A stretch of 8,431 bases of DNA from an uncultured Oscillospiraceae bacterium (GCA_934655935.1 CAKUHJ010000085.1:1-8431); one strand, 5' to 3'; shown: positions 1 to 6,430, counted from the first letter of the stretch. Made by a program: numbers and translations. The notes: generated from the letters alone by a model not told the origin.

Positions 1-55
1 CCTTCTTGTCGGGCGTCAGGGACTGCTCGGACCAGCCGATTTTAAAGTTGCTCAT
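1..55 (-). CDS. N-terminal fragment of a leftward gene, possibly a ceramidase-like (neutral/alkaline non-lysosomal) hydrolase
   Basis: Only 18 codons lie in the window. Read on the minus strand from the ATG at 55-53, the protein begins MSNFKIGWSEQSLTPDKK and continues past base 1. The start is well supported: a GGGGAGG ribosome binding site lies at 73-67, 11 bases before the ATG, and a consensus promoter lies further upstream at 177-149. The opening pattern of a short beta strand followed by 'TPDKK' is what I remember from bacterial proteins annotated as neutral/alkaline non-lysosomal ceramidase N-terminal domain proteins. Those have an early 'xTPxxx' turn. Eighteen residues cannot prove family membership, so the product is a guess. 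It is divergent from the sugar permease operon and may be co-regulated with it through the shared intergenic region. Confidence 0.6.
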   Translation of the reverse strand, partial: MSNFKIGWSEQSLTPDKK

Positions 56-148
56 AATAACGAAATCCTCCCCGTAAACGGCGCTGCGGAATCGCAAAAG
101 TTTCGTAATTTTGCGTCATTTTTTCGACGCCGTTTCCATGATGATGCC

Positions 149-177
149 ATCATAAACAGAAGCGGACGCAATGTCAA
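149..177 (-). promoter_or_regulatory. Sigma-A promoter for the leftward gene
   Basis: On the minus strand a perfect -35 TTGACA (177-172) is followed after 17 bases by TATGAT (154-149). Transcription would start near base 142 and give a leader of roughly 85 bases before the ATG at 55. The near-palindrome ATGATG-CC-ATCAT (141-153) overlaps the -10, so a repressor could sit there, but that is inference. Confidence 0.75.
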
Positions 178-217
178 GCCGCAAAAACAGAAACATCAAT
201 TTCTAAATAAAAAATAT

Positions 218-236
218 TGAATTCTTTCTGAATTCT
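218..236. promoter_or_regulatory. Direct repeat, candidate regulator site in the divergent intergenic region
   Basis: The octamer TGAATTCT occurs twice, at 218-225 and 229-236, offset by 11 bases (about one helical turn). The site lies in AT-rich DNA between the two divergent promoters. Regulators that bind direct half-sites on one helix face would fit this arrangement. The sequence shows the repeat only. The regulator is unknown. Confidence 0.3.
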
Positions 237-248
237 ATGAAAAAGAGG

Positions 249-265
249 ATTTTTTGTCAAAAAAT
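249..265. promoter_or_regulatory. 17-bp perfect palindrome, candidate operator
   Basis: ATTTTTTG and CAAAAAAT are perfect inverted 8-mers around a single central T (257). The dyad lies between the leftward promoter (149-177) and the rightward promoter (396-425), the usual place for a transcription-factor site serving divergent genes. It does not follow a gene, so a terminator role is unlikely. Binding factor unknown. The AT-rich composition makes chance occurrence possible. Confidence 0.35.
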
Positions 266-395
266 TTGCGCACAGGTTTCTTTGTGAGCTGTCAGACGGA
301 CGCTGCAGACGCACGGCTCCTATGCAAAATAGACAAGAAAAAGTACAGCGTTTTTTCGAAATGTGACAAATTGCAGGTGTTGCGCCGTGCGCGTC

Positions 396-425
396 TTGAC
401 AGTGTTTTACGCCGTCAAGTATAAT
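396..425 (+). promoter_or_regulatory. Consensus sigma-A promoter of the sugar permease operon, with a dyad inside the spacer
   Basis: Perfect -35 TTGACA (396-401) and perfect -10 TATAAT (420-425) are separated by 18 bases. Transcription should start near 433, leaving a leader of about 75 bases before the GTG start at 508. CTTGAC (395-400) and GTCAAG (414-419) form an inverted repeat with a 13-base gap that spans the -35 and spacer. A repressor binding there would block polymerase. Two perfect hexamers usually mean high basal strength, so repression or carbon control would be expected. Confidence 0.85.
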
Positions 426-507
426 GAGGCTAACATTCTGACTGCCTGCGCACAGCGGACGGGTGTACGTGCCTGCGCGGCAAAGAGCGGAAGAGGAGGA
501 GTTTTGA

Positions 508-1422
508 GTGCAAAAGTACAGAGGGGAACGGCTGGACACCAGGGCGACGATTCAGAGCTATCTGATGATTGCCGGAACGGTGCTCGGCATGATTGTTTTT
601 GTGGTGATTCCGCTGATCTGGATCATACGCTGGGCGCCGTTCAGCTATAAGGGCTTCGGAACGGTCAAGTATGTGGGGCTGAAGAATTTTGTGCGCGTGT
701 TTTCCGACACGTCCGCAAAATACTGGCTGTCTGTCAAAAACACGTTTGTGTTTGCCATCGGCAAGCTGCTGGCTGAAATTCCGCTGGCGCTGGTGCTGGC
801 ATTTATCCTGACAAAGAAAATCCGGGGCCGCGACTTCTTCCGCTCGGTATTCTTTATGCCGTCCATGCTTTCCGTGGCGGTCATCGGCGTTGTCTTTACA
901 TACCTTTTTAACCACAATCAGGGCGTCATCAACTCCGCCATCAAGCTCTTCGGCGGCCAGGGCGTCAAATGGTTCTCCGGCGGCACAACGGCCATGATCA
1001 TGCTGATGATCGCCTCCATCTGGCAGAACTTCGGCATCAACATGCTCTTCTTCATGACGGGCCTGCAGTCCATTTCCCCGGAAATGTACGAGGCGGCCTC
1101 CATCGACGGCGCAAGCAACACCCGCCAGTTCCTGACCATTACGATTCCGCTGCTGGGCCCGGTTCTTCAGATGGTGCTGATGAACGCGATTCTGGGCTCC
1201 CTGAAGGTAACGGACCTCGTGCTCACGTTGACAAACGGCAAGCCCAGCGGCAAGACCGAGGTCATGATGACCTACATCTATAAGAAATTCTTCGGCGAGG
1301 GCGGCTCGGCCGGTATGGACTTCGGCTATGGCGCGGCGCTGACCATTATCACGGCAATCATCCTGACCATCGTTACCATTATCTATCTGCGGGCCACCAA
1401 AAAGTCCGGCGACGTTTATTGA
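508..1422 (+). CDS. CUT1-family sugar ABC transporter permease (MalF/UgpA/LacF type)
   Basis: This is one of two membrane subunits of a carbohydrate importer. At 304 residues with about six membrane segments, it is the usual length for short MalF/UgpA-type permeases. The first helix is around residues 19-40 and the last around 277-295. The cytoplasmic EAA loop that contacts the ATPase is clear at 195-214, with the pattern EAASIDGA followed by an I-P pair (TITIP). The start is GTG at 508: AGGAGG at 494-499 lies 8 bases upstream and no in-frame ATG is better placed. The gene is first in an operon with the second permease, 18 bases apart. The substrate cannot be read from permease sequence. No substrate-binding protein or ATPase gene is adjacent, so those parts must be encoded elsewhere or in the leftward direction outside the window. 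Confidence 0.93.
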   Translation: MQKYRGERLDTRATIQSYLMIAGTVLGMIVFVVIPLIWIIRWAPFSYKGFGTVKYVGLKNFVRVFSDTSAKYWLSVKNTFVFAIGKLLAEIPLALVLAFILTKKIRGRDFFRSVFFMPSMLSVAVIGVVFTYLFNHNQGVINSAIKLFGGQGVKWFSGGTTAMIMLMIASIWQNFGINMLFFMTGLQSISPEMYEAASIDGASNTRQFLTITIPLLGPVLQMVLMNAILGSLKVTDLVLTLTNGKPSGKTEVMMTYIYKKFFGEGGSAGMDFGYGAALTIITAIILTIVTIIYLRATKKSGDVY

Positions 1423-1440
1423 GAAAGGAGGCTGAACACG

Positions 1441-2313
1441 ATGACAATGCGAATGAGCACAGGCTCGAAAATCCTTCTGTATCTGTTCCTGATCCTCATG
1501 GTGATCATTACGGTCATTCCGCTTCTCTACACCGTTTCCGCCTCGTTCAAGACCAATATGGAAATCGCGACAGGCGGCATCAACCTGATCCCGAAAACCT
1601 TTACGTTTGACAACTACAAGACCGTCTGGAGCATGAGCGGCACAGGCGTTGCAAGCAAGGTAACCTATTCCGACTATACCATGAACTCGATCAAGGTGTC
1701 GCTGCTGACGGTCTTCTTCGTGGTGCTGTTTACCTCCATGTCGGCCTACTGCTTCCAGCGCGGCCATTTCCCCGGCCAGAAGTTCCTGTACTGGCTGTTC
1801 ATGTGCACGATGTTCATCGGTGCCGGTACGATTACCATCTTCCCGCTGCTGAAAATCACAACGAGCCTGAAGCTGAACAATCTGTTCGGCCTTGCGCTGG
1901 TTCAGTTCGGCACGGCCGGCGCGAGCAACCTGTTTCTGACGATGGGTTATCTCAAGACCATCAGCAAGGAGCTCGACGACGCGGCAAAGATCGACGGCTG
2001 CTCGTTCTTCTCCACCTGGTGGCGCGTGATTCTGCCGCTGTCGAAGCCGATTCTGGCGACGGTTGCGCTGATGTCCTTCCGCTCCTCCTGGAACAACTAC
2101 CTGCTTCCCAACCTGATGCTTGCCAGAGACCAGTCGGCGACGACGCTGGTTGTCGCGGTTGTCAAGCTGCAGTCCGCCGGCGGCGCGGGCGCCAGCCAGT
2201 ATAACCTCATGATGGCCGGCACGATGCTTGCAATGCTGCCGATGCTGATTCTGTTCCTCTGCATGAACAGAATGTTCGTCGAGGGCATTACGCAGGGCGC
2301 GGTCAAGGGCTGA
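1441..2313 (+). CDS. CUT1-family sugar ABC transporter permease (MalG/UgpE type)
   Basis: This is the second membrane subunit of the same carbohydrate importer, 290 residues, normal for the MalG/UgpE family. The first helix covers about residues 10-32 and is followed by the family's 'SASFKTNxEI' periplasmic turn. A large extracellular loop (about 40-80), which contains the 'FTFDNYKTVW' pattern, comes next. The EAA loop is at 179-199: DDAAKIDGCS, then WRVILPLSKP. The ATG at 1441 is chosen because AAAGGAGG (1424-1431) lies 9 bases upstream. Methionines at codons 3 and 5 are less well spaced. The gene is co-transcribed with the upstream permease and ends just before an intrinsic terminator, so the operon contains only these two genes. 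A shared MsmK-type ATPase would complete the transporter, as is common in Firmicutes (family knowledge). Confidence 0.94.
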   Translation: MTMRMSTGSKILLYLFLILMVIITVIPLLYTVSASFKTNMEIATGGINLIPKTFTFDNYKTVWSMSGTGVASKVTYSDYTMNSIKVSLLTVFFVVLFTSMSAYCFQRGHFPGQKFLYWLFMCTMFIGAGTITIFPLLKITTSLKLNNLFGLALVQFGTAGASNLFLTMGYLKTISKELDDAAKIDGCSFFSTWWRVILPLSKPILATVALMSFRSSWNNYLLPNLMLARDQSATTLVVAVVKLQSAGGAGASQYNLMMAGTMLAMLPMLILFLCMNRMFVEGITQGAVKG

Positions 2314-2328
2314 GGTTTGAATATTTTC

Positions 2329-2360
2329 TCCGGCGCGGCAAAAGCCGCGCCGGATTTTTT
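2329..2360 (+). terminator. Intrinsic terminator of the permease operon
   Basis: An 11-bp perfect stem (TCCGGCGCGGC at 2329-2339 pairing with GCCGCGCCGGA at 2344-2354) with an AAAA loop is followed at once by six T residues (2355-2360). It begins 16 bases after the permease stop codon. Confidence 0.95.
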
Positions 2361-2410
2361 CTGATTTTCAGGCCCATTACAAACAGCACGAAGGTCGTGG
2401 TCAACAATCT

Positions 2411-2662
2411 ATGGAATTGGAGTCGTTCTCGCTGCTCAACACCGACGAAATTCCGGAGGATGCAGACGCGCTGGTTGTTGATACCGACCGCGAGCATTAT
2501 GCGTTCCGGCAGCCGTATATCCTGCTGCCCGACGTGACGTGCTACGCGCGTGCCGGCGATTCACAGATTGTCTATCAGATTGCGCAGTCGGAGTTTGATG
2601 CGCTGACGGCGGCGGCGCGCGCCGTCATTCTGAATGCGGACCATGCGCCGGAAAAAGCCTGA
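2411..2662 (+). CDS. Orphan 83-residue ORF, hypothetical; possibly a gene remnant
   Basis: I do not recognise this protein as a whole. The frame is open from 2321 to the TGA at 2660-2662, and third-position GC resembles the neighbours, which argues for present or past coding. The ATG at 2411 has no convincing ribosome binding site: the nearest purine run is AAGG at 2391-2394, 16 bases away. No promoter is visible between the permease terminator and this ATG. The first part (MELESFSLLNTDEIPEDADALVV, residues 1-23) recalls a segment of GldG-like ABC-transport-associated proteins, which carry 'NLL...xxPxDxxxLVI' at a strand-turn-strand. The remainder, including a YxxxQSEFDALTAAARAVI stretch near the C-terminus, matches nothing I know. 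The two parts could be fused scraps of decayed genes. No signal peptide or membrane segment is seen. Confidence 0.35.
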   Translation: MELESFSLLNTDEIPEDADALVVDTDREHYAFRQPYILLPDVTCYARAGDSQIVYQIAQSEFDALTAAARAVILNADHAPEKA

Positions 2663-2682
2663 AGAAACTTTTGCCCTGCGGC

Positions 2683-2710
2683 TTGAAAAAATCCAGATTT
2701 GCAGTATAAT
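2683..2710 (+). promoter_or_regulatory. Sigma-A promoter of the B12-riboswitch transcript
   Basis: TTGAAA (2683-2688, one mismatch to consensus) and a perfect TATAAT (2705-2710) are separated by 16 bases. Transcription would start near 2717, about 40 bases before the riboswitch core. It is the only good promoter for the long secreted-protein gene at 3113. Confidence 0.85.
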
Positions 2711-2759
2711 CTCATTGACGCTTCGCATCAGCGAACGCAGAATCTTCATACTGAAATTG

Positions 2760-2890
2760 AATACGGACAGACGGCCATGCCCCGCAGCTGCGGGCAGGCG
2801 GAATGGGGTGAAAATCCCCGCGAGTGGGTCACTGTGAAGCCATCCGGCGCTGCCGGTATGGATCAGTCAGATACGCCGGCGGTCTGGAAC
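2760..2890 (+). promoter_or_regulatory. Cobalamin (vitamin B12/adenosylcobalamin) riboswitch aptamer
   Basis: The conserved B12-aptamer blocks appear in order. GGAAT leads into GGGG-TGAAAAT-CCCC (2800-2819). TCACTGTG follows at 2829-2836. The 3' signature AGTCAGATAC lies at 2865-2874. CAGAC (2768-2772) can pair with GTCTG (2882-2886) to close P1. A GC-rich palindromic arm, CCCGCAGCTGCGGG (2781-2794), fills the P2 position. A further arm, about 2840-2863 with ATCC/GGAT at its base, fits P5/P6. The exact 5' and 3' limits are approximate. In characterised members, binding of a B12 form represses the downstream gene. Here the aptamer lies between a good promoter and the gene at 3113, with a terminator downstream, so repression by premature termination is expected. 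Confidence 0.93.
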
Positions 2891-2908
2891 GGCTTCTGCC
2901 AACACCGG

Positions 2909-2955
2909 AGGCGCCTGCAGGGAAAATCAGCGTTTTTGTGTCTATGCAGCCGCCT
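2909..2955 (+). promoter_or_regulatory. Candidate antiterminator pairing in the B12 leader
   Basis: AGGCGCCTGCA (2909-2919) can pair with TGCAGCCGCCT (2945-2955), 10 of 11 positions, with one C-C mismatch at 2914/2950. The downstream strand overlaps the 5' arm and loop of the leader terminator at 2939-2974, so the two structures exclude each other. This would be the 'gene on' form without ligand. The pairing was found by eye. Its competition with the aptamer is inference. Confidence 0.5.
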
Positions 2956-2974
2956 GGCTGTACAGACATTTTTT
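2939..2974 (+). terminator. Leader intrinsic terminator (expression platform of the B12 riboswitch)
   Basis: TGTCTATGCAGCC-type 5' arm (2939-2951) and GGCTGTACAGACA-type 3' arm (2956-2968) form a 13-position stem with one A-C mismatch (2944/2963) and one G-T pair. The loop is GCCT, and six T residues follow (2969-2974). It lies about 50 bases after the aptamer and 140 bases before the gene at 3113, exactly where a riboswitch terminator belongs. Confidence 0.85.
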
Positions 2975-3112
2975 GTTTTCCGGCGTGGAACCAGAGGTAT
3001 GAAAGGGAAGGGAGGCAGCCCGTGCACGGGAAAAGCGCCGGAGGAGCGGCTTTTCTGCAGAACCGGCAAAGGGCCGGAGAGAACCGAAATCTGAAATCTG
3101 GAGTGGAGAAAT

Positions 3113-6100
3113 ATGCAAGTAAAAAAACTGACTGCGCTGCTGCTGGCGCTTGGGATGCTGCTGAGTCTGCTTCCCGCGGCGGCCATCGCGGCAGAAAACG
3201 AGGACTATGAGCTCCGCGTTCTGACCTTTGAGGATGCGGACTACAAGGCAGGCCCAAACTTTGCCGGCGGGAGCGACTGGAGCAGCCTCATTGACGAGCC
3301 GCAGTACGGCGGTAAGCTGCTGTATGCTGACGGCTCCGGTGTCAGCTCTGCGGACGAGGCCTACAACTGGACGGACAGCGGCAACACCGAGCTCTTCAGC
3401 CGCCTTTCCAATGGCTACGGCACCTGGTGCTACTGGAGCGGCGGCCACGCCGTGTCAAATTACAACAGCGGAGATATCGCAGATCACGGCGGCTTCGATA
3501 CGCAGCTTACGGTTTACAATGCGGGCGTGAAGGGGCTTTCCCGCACCGGCGGCGGCCACAACGGCTCGGATAATTTCGCGGTGCATTACGGCTACGCGGA
3601 CAATTCCGGCTACGGCCTGAAAGAGGATGCGCTGCCCGCGCTCAGCTTTGCCGATAACGCGGAGCGCGTGATCGACAGCATGTGGGTCACCAACACGACC
3701 TACGCCCTCAACTGCTATATTGACGGCAACGGCCTGACCGAAAAGATCGGCGAAGACGACTGGGTGAAGCTTGTTGCGACCGGCTACGACGCCGCAGGCG
3801 CCAAGACCGGTACGGCGGAGCTCTATCTCTGCAACGGGCCGAAAAATATCGTCATGGACTGGACAAAGTGGGAGCTTTCCGGCCTTGGAAAGGTGCAGAG
3901 GGTGACCTTCAACGTCACCGGCTCGAGCGACAACGGCTATGGCTTCTCGCAGCCGGCCTACTTCGCCTACGACGACGTCGCGGTCCGCTTTGAAAAGGAA
4001 GCGAAGCCCGTTCCTGCAACCGGCGTGACGCTCGACCAGAAGGCGCTGAGCCTTTCCGTCGGCGAGACGGCGGCGCTGACAGCCGCGCCGCAGCCGGAGA
4101 ATACGACGGATGCGCTCTCCTGGAGCTCCTCCGCGCCGGCGGTCGCCTCCGTCAAGGACGGCGTGGTCACGGCGCTTTCGGCCGGCGAGGCGGTCGTCAC
4201 CGCAGCCTGCGGCAGCGCGAAGGCGACCTGCGCCGTTACGGTGACGCAGCCGCCGCTCAGCGTAAAGGCGGGCGATACGGCCTGCGTGGTGAAGCAGGCG
4301 GGCAAAGATATCTATCACGCGTCGGCGGCCTACGGAAGCAGCGTTACCATTGAGGTCAAGGACGCCTCGTTCCTGATGGTGAAGGACAGCAAGCAGGGCT
4401 ATATTAACGAGGAAGGCGCAAATCCCTTCACGCTGACCGCCGCACAGCTGGAAAAGCTTCTTCTGGCAGACGGCGCAGAGCTTCCCTTCACGCCCGCACG
4501 GGCCAGCAAGGTCGCCTATCTTTCTATTATGGACGTCATGGCGGACAAAACCTATGAGCTTTATATCGAGCTGACCCGCGAGCTGACGTCCGCGACGGAA
4601 ATTACGCTGGACCGGACGGAGCTGAGCCTGAAGCTCAACGAAACGGCGGCGCTCAAGGCCTCCGTTCAGCCGGAAAACACGACGGATACGCTTTCCTGGA
4701 GCTCCTCCGAGCCGGCGGTCGCCTCCGTCAAGGACGGCGTGGTCAAGGCTCTGGCGCCGGGCAAGGCGACCATCACCGCAGCCTGCGGCAGCGTACAGGC
4801 GCAATGCGCCGTCACGGTCGCCGAGGCGGTCCTGGCGCAGAGCGTGGTGCTCAGCAAAGCGGAGCTGAAGCTCTATACGGGTGATACGGCGAAGCTGAGC
4901 GCGGAGGTTCTTCCTGCCGACACGACGGATAAAACCGTGACCTGGTCCTCCTCCAACCAGGAGGTCGCCACGGTCGAGGGCGGCAGAATCACGGCCCTGA
5001 AGGCGGGCGAAAGCGAAATCACCGCCCTCTGCGGCGAGGCAAAGGCCAGCTGCAGGCTTCGGGTGGAGGATGCCGCGCAGCCCGCGCTGACGGACGGCGT
5101 TTATCAGATCGGCACGGCCTCTGAGCTGGTCTGGTTTGCAAAGCAGGTCAACGGCGGCAGCGGCGCGATTTCCGCCGCGCTGACAAGGGACGTCGATCTG
5201 GAGGGCGTTGTCTGGACGCCGATTGGAGCCTATCAGAAGAAATTCTCCGGCAGCTTTGACGGCAAGGGCCACACCATCCGGAATCTGTGCATCGATTATG
5301 AAGCTGCTGCGGCAGGCGAGCGGGTCTATCTCGGCCTGTTCGGCTGCGTGGAGGGCACGAAGGAGCAGCACGCGGTCATCCGCGCACTGCAGGTGGAGGG
5401 CAGCGTGCAGGCGGCAAGCGGCTTCTCCGTCTATACCGGCGCCATCGGCGGCATTGTGGGCAATGCGGAATATGCGGAGCTTTCCGGCCTTGTTTCCCGC
5501 GTGGCGGTAAGCGCGGATGAAAATGTCGGCAAGGCAGCGGGCCTGGGCGGCCTCGGCGGCATGCTGGTGAACTGCACGCTGACCAACTGCGGCAATGAAG
5601 GCAACGTCTCCGGCGTGAAAAATCTGGGCGGCGTCTGCTATGAGCTTTACAGCGGCACGATGACCGGCTGCTACAATACCGGCAGCGTCACCGGCACAGG
5701 CACCTATGTGGGCGGCCTCATGGGCTACGCGAAGCAGGCGCAGCTTACAAACGTCTATAATACCGGCAACGTTTCTACCGCGAAGAGCCAGATCGGCGGC
5801 CTGATCGGCGTGATGGAGAATGCAAGCCTGGCCAACGCCTACAATACCGGTATGGTTACCGTCGCCGAGACGGGCGGCACGCAGGTCGGCGCGATTGCCG
5901 GCTGGGCAGAGACGCTCAGCAACGTCTATTATCTGGAGGGCTCCGCCGATAAGGCCTTCGGAAAGGGCGAGGCCACGGCGGAGGCAAAGAACGCGGAGGC
6001 ACTGAAGGCGCTGGCGCCGACGCTGGGCGACGGCTTTGCGGCCGATTCCGCGGTTCTGAACGGCGGCTATCCGATTCTTCGCTGGCAGGCAGCGGAGGAA

Positions 6101-6319
6101 ACCCTCCTCGGCGATGTGAACGGAGACGGAGTGGTCGACAACCGCGATGCGGCGCTGACCTATGCGCACTTCAACGGCAAGCAGCTTCTGTCGGACGCGG
6201 CGCTTGCCGCAGCGGACGTGAACCGGGACGGCAAGGTCAACAATCTGGACGCCGCCCTGATTTATGCCCTCTTTAACGGAAAAATCAAGAATTTCTCCGA
6301 CGCGGCAAAGGCAGACTGA
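3113..6319 (+). CDS. Secreted DUF4465-like / Big_2 / GLUG / dockerin protein under B12-riboswitch control
   Basis: This is a large exported protein of 1068 residues. Residues 1-26 are a signal peptide (KK, then a Leu-rich core, AIA cleavage site, no lipobox). Residues 35-294 match my memory of DUF4465: 'LTFED', 'YGTWCYWSG', 'GSDNFAVHY', 'WVTNTTYA', 'DWVKLVATGYD', 'LSGLGKV', 'PAYFAYDD'. Three Big_2 Ig-like domains follow at about 301-377, 494-569 and 574-652. Residues 381-490 form an unrecognised domain. Residues 660-940 carry GLUG-type repeats (GGLxG..., YNTGxV) typical of a beta-solenoid, closing with NGGYPILRW at 983-991. Residues 999-1055 are a type-I-like dockerin with two calcium loops, DVNGDGVVDNRD (1001-1012) and DVNRDGKVNNLD (1035-1046). 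No catalytic motif, LPXTG or membrane anchor is visible. Retention would need a cohesin partner. The ATG follows GGAG (3100-3103). A corrinoid-binding role is inferred from the riboswitch and DUF4465. Confidence 0.93.
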   Translation: MQVKKLTALLLALGMLLSLLPAAAIAAENEDYELRVLTFEDADYKAGPNFAGGSDWSSLIDEPQYGGKLLYADGSGVSSADEAYNWTDSGNTELFSRLSNGYGTWCYWSGGHAVSNYNSGDIADHGGFDTQLTVYNAGVKGLSRTGGGHNGSDNFAVHYGYADNSGYGLKEDALPALSFADNAERVIDSMWVTNTTYALNCYIDGNGLTEKIGEDDWVKLVATGYDAAGAKTGTAELYLCNGPKNIVMDWTKWELSGLGKVQRVTFNVTGSSDNGYGFSQPAYFAYDDVAVRFEKEAKPVPATGVTLDQKALSLSVGETAALTAAPQPENTTDALSWSSSAPAVASVKDGVVTALSAGEAVVTAACGSAKATCAVTVTQPPLSVKAGDTACVVKQAGKDIYHASAAYGSSVTIEVKDASFLMVKDSKQGYINEEGANPFTLTAAQLEKLLLADGAELPFTPARASKVAYLSIMDVMADKTYELYIELTRELTSATEITLDRTELSLKLNETAALKASVQPENTTDTLSWSSSEPAVASVKDGVVKALAPGKATITAACGSVQAQCAVTVAEAVLAQSVVLSKAELKLYTGDTAKLSAEVLPADTTDKTVTWSSSNQEVATVEGGRITALKAGESEITALCGEAKASCRLRVEDAAQPALTDGVYQIGTASELVWFAKQVNGGSGAISAALTRDVDLEGVVWTPIGAYQKKFSGSFDGKGHTIRNLCIDYEAAAAGERVYLGLFGCVEGTKEQHAVIRALQVEGSVQAASGFSVYTGAIGGIVGNAEYAELSGLVSRVAVSADENVGKAAGLGGLGGMLVNCTLTNCGNEGNVSGVKNLGGVCYELYSGTMTGCYNTGSVTGTGTYVGGLMGYAKQAQLTNVYNTGNVSTAKSQIGGLIGVMENASLANAYNTGMVTVAETGGTQVGAIAGWAETLSNVYYLEGSADKAFGKGEATAEAKNAEALKALAPTLGDGFAADSAVLNGGYPILRWQAAEETLLGDVNGDGVVDNRDAALTYAHFNGKQLLSDAALAAADVNRDGKVNNLDAALIYALFNGKIKNFSDAAKAD

Positions 6320-6334
6320 GAGCCTGAACAAAAC

Positions 6335-6372
6335 CACTGCCCTGGCGGGCCCCTGCGGGCCTGCCAGGGCAG
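6335..6372. repeat. 38-bp hairpin repeat, copy 1
   Basis: This copy is identical over 38 bases to 6537-6574. CTGCCCTGGC pairs with GCCAGGGCAG. A G-T pair and GGCCC/GGGCC then extend the stem to about 16 bp around a CTGC loop. It starts 16 bases after the dockerin-gene stop codon, so it probably marks the mRNA 3' end. It lacks a T-tract on the plus strand (TTGAGAC follows), so it is not a standard terminator. Confidence 0.9.
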
Positions 6373-6401
6373 TTGAGACTGTCGAAAAACTATGATCTGC
6401 A

Positions 6402-6416
6402 GCTCTGCGACAGAGC
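6402..6416. repeat. Small hairpin in the repeat-element core
   Basis: GCTCTG and CAGAGC pair around a CGA loop. After one A-A mismatch, two more pairs extend the stem outward. It is the first of three hairpins inside the element. Confidence 0.55.
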
Positions 6417-6430
6417 AGCGGGGGAAGTGT

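Noticed and set aside
363..650. 95-residue ORF overlapping the permease promoter and start
   Set aside because: It runs across the perfect -35/-10 promoter and the start of the first permease in another frame, with no ribosome binding site.
430..1767. 445-residue open frame on the minus strand across both permease genes
   Set aside because: His/Arg-rich, low-complexity translation with no family resemblance. It is antisense to well-supported permeases and is a by-product of high third-position GC.
2699..3094. Small plus-strand ORFs across the leader (e.g. 2634-2837, 2699-3094, 2824-3210)
   Set aside because: They overlap the riboswitch and leader terminator, have no ribosome binding sites and carry no recognisable protein features.
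3455..6337. 960-residue minus-strand open frame opposite the dockerin protein
   Set aside because: Composition is typical of a shadow frame (Arg/His/Gly/Ala-rich) and lacks a ribosome binding site. The plus strand has signal peptide, Ig, GLUG and dockerin domains.
6335..6372. Standard intrinsic terminator for the dockerin gene
   Set aside because: The hairpin is strong but is not followed by a T-tract on the plus strand, and the identical copy at 6537 has none either. It was kept as a repeat instead.
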